A DNA stretch of 14,946 nt from an uncultured Clostridia bacterium (GTDB lineage: Bacteria; Bacillota; Clostridia; Oscillospirales; CAG-272): positions 1 to 14,946 of the forward strand of contig CAJGEA010000026.1 in the NCBI GenBank assembly GCA_904502015.1. Direction: 5' to 3'. A program made the translations under genes and the position numbers. The notes under the pieces were generated by a model. It saw nothing but the letters and a program-made list of their open reading frames with translations. It had not been told where the DNA came from and ran no database searches. Positions 14,906 to 14,946 of this stretch are shown piece by piece. Within the stretch, counting starts at the first letter, position 1, and the number at the start of each line of letters is the position of its first letter.

Positions 14906-14946
14906 TGTAGGGGAGGCCCTATGTGGCCTCCCATGGGCGCCCACAC
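14906..14946. repeat. Hairpin-bearing intergenic repeat, cut by the window edge
   Basis: TGTAGGGGAGGCC is followed by GGGAGGCC (14911-14918) pairing with GGCCTCCC (14925-14932) around a 6-base loop, then GGGCGCCCACAC to the end. The layout resembles short GC-rich dispersed repeats common between genes in gut Clostridia, which I recall in general form only. The stretch 14838-14905 shows no gene or clear signal. Confidence 0.5.

Overview
The window looks like a chromosomal piece of a GC-rich, endospore-forming Bacillota of class Clostridia, possibly Oscillospirales-like and gut-associated. The reasons are a SpoVT sporulation regulator, strong GGAGG-type ribosome binding sites, sigma-A-like promoters, a DUF5696/CUT1 sugar-transporter operon, a BspA-type leucine-rich-repeat protein and structured GC-rich intergenic repeats. 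The lineage is inferred from gene content and style only; no rRNA or tRNA gene is visible.

Layout. (1) Positions 1-7283, plus strand, hold the end of a carbohydrate-import operon. It has a very large 5'-partial DUF5696 protein, probably exported and glycosidase-like, followed by two CUT1-type ABC permeases. The solute-binding protein and ATPase are not in the window. (2) Positions 7289-7481 form a long imperfect palindrome: two diverged inverted copies of a hairpin-rich repeat around a central bidirectional terminator. (3) Positions 7482-8336, minus strand, hold spoVT and a small AT-rich XRE repressor gene. A leader hairpin buries the spoVT Shine-Dalgarno sequence, and a 9-bp inverted repeat lies upstream of the XRE gene. 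(4) Positions 8348-10735, plus strand, hold a possible short promoter-terminator unit, then a consensus promoter driving a small four-helix membrane protein, a cytoplasmic BspA-type LRR protein and a DMT (EamA) exporter, closed by a strong terminator. (5) Positions 10750-14714, minus strand, hold a CDF transporter with Mn-type metal residues, a hairpin cluster, the YifB/ComM AAA+ ATPase, and a second CDF transporter with Zn-type residues and a His-rich tail. (6) Positions 14715-14946 carry the regulatory region of the second CDF gene and part of another hairpin repeat.

Together, the first operon imports an oligosaccharide, with the giant partner protein probably acting outside the membrane. 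The two CDF proteins point to divalent-metal efflux with different specificities. The observations most worth following are the roughly 890-residue helical insertion that splits the DUF5696 protein near its C-terminus, the SD-sequestering hairpin in front of spoVT, the divergent XRE control region with its orphan terminator, and the related hairpin-rich intergenic repeats.
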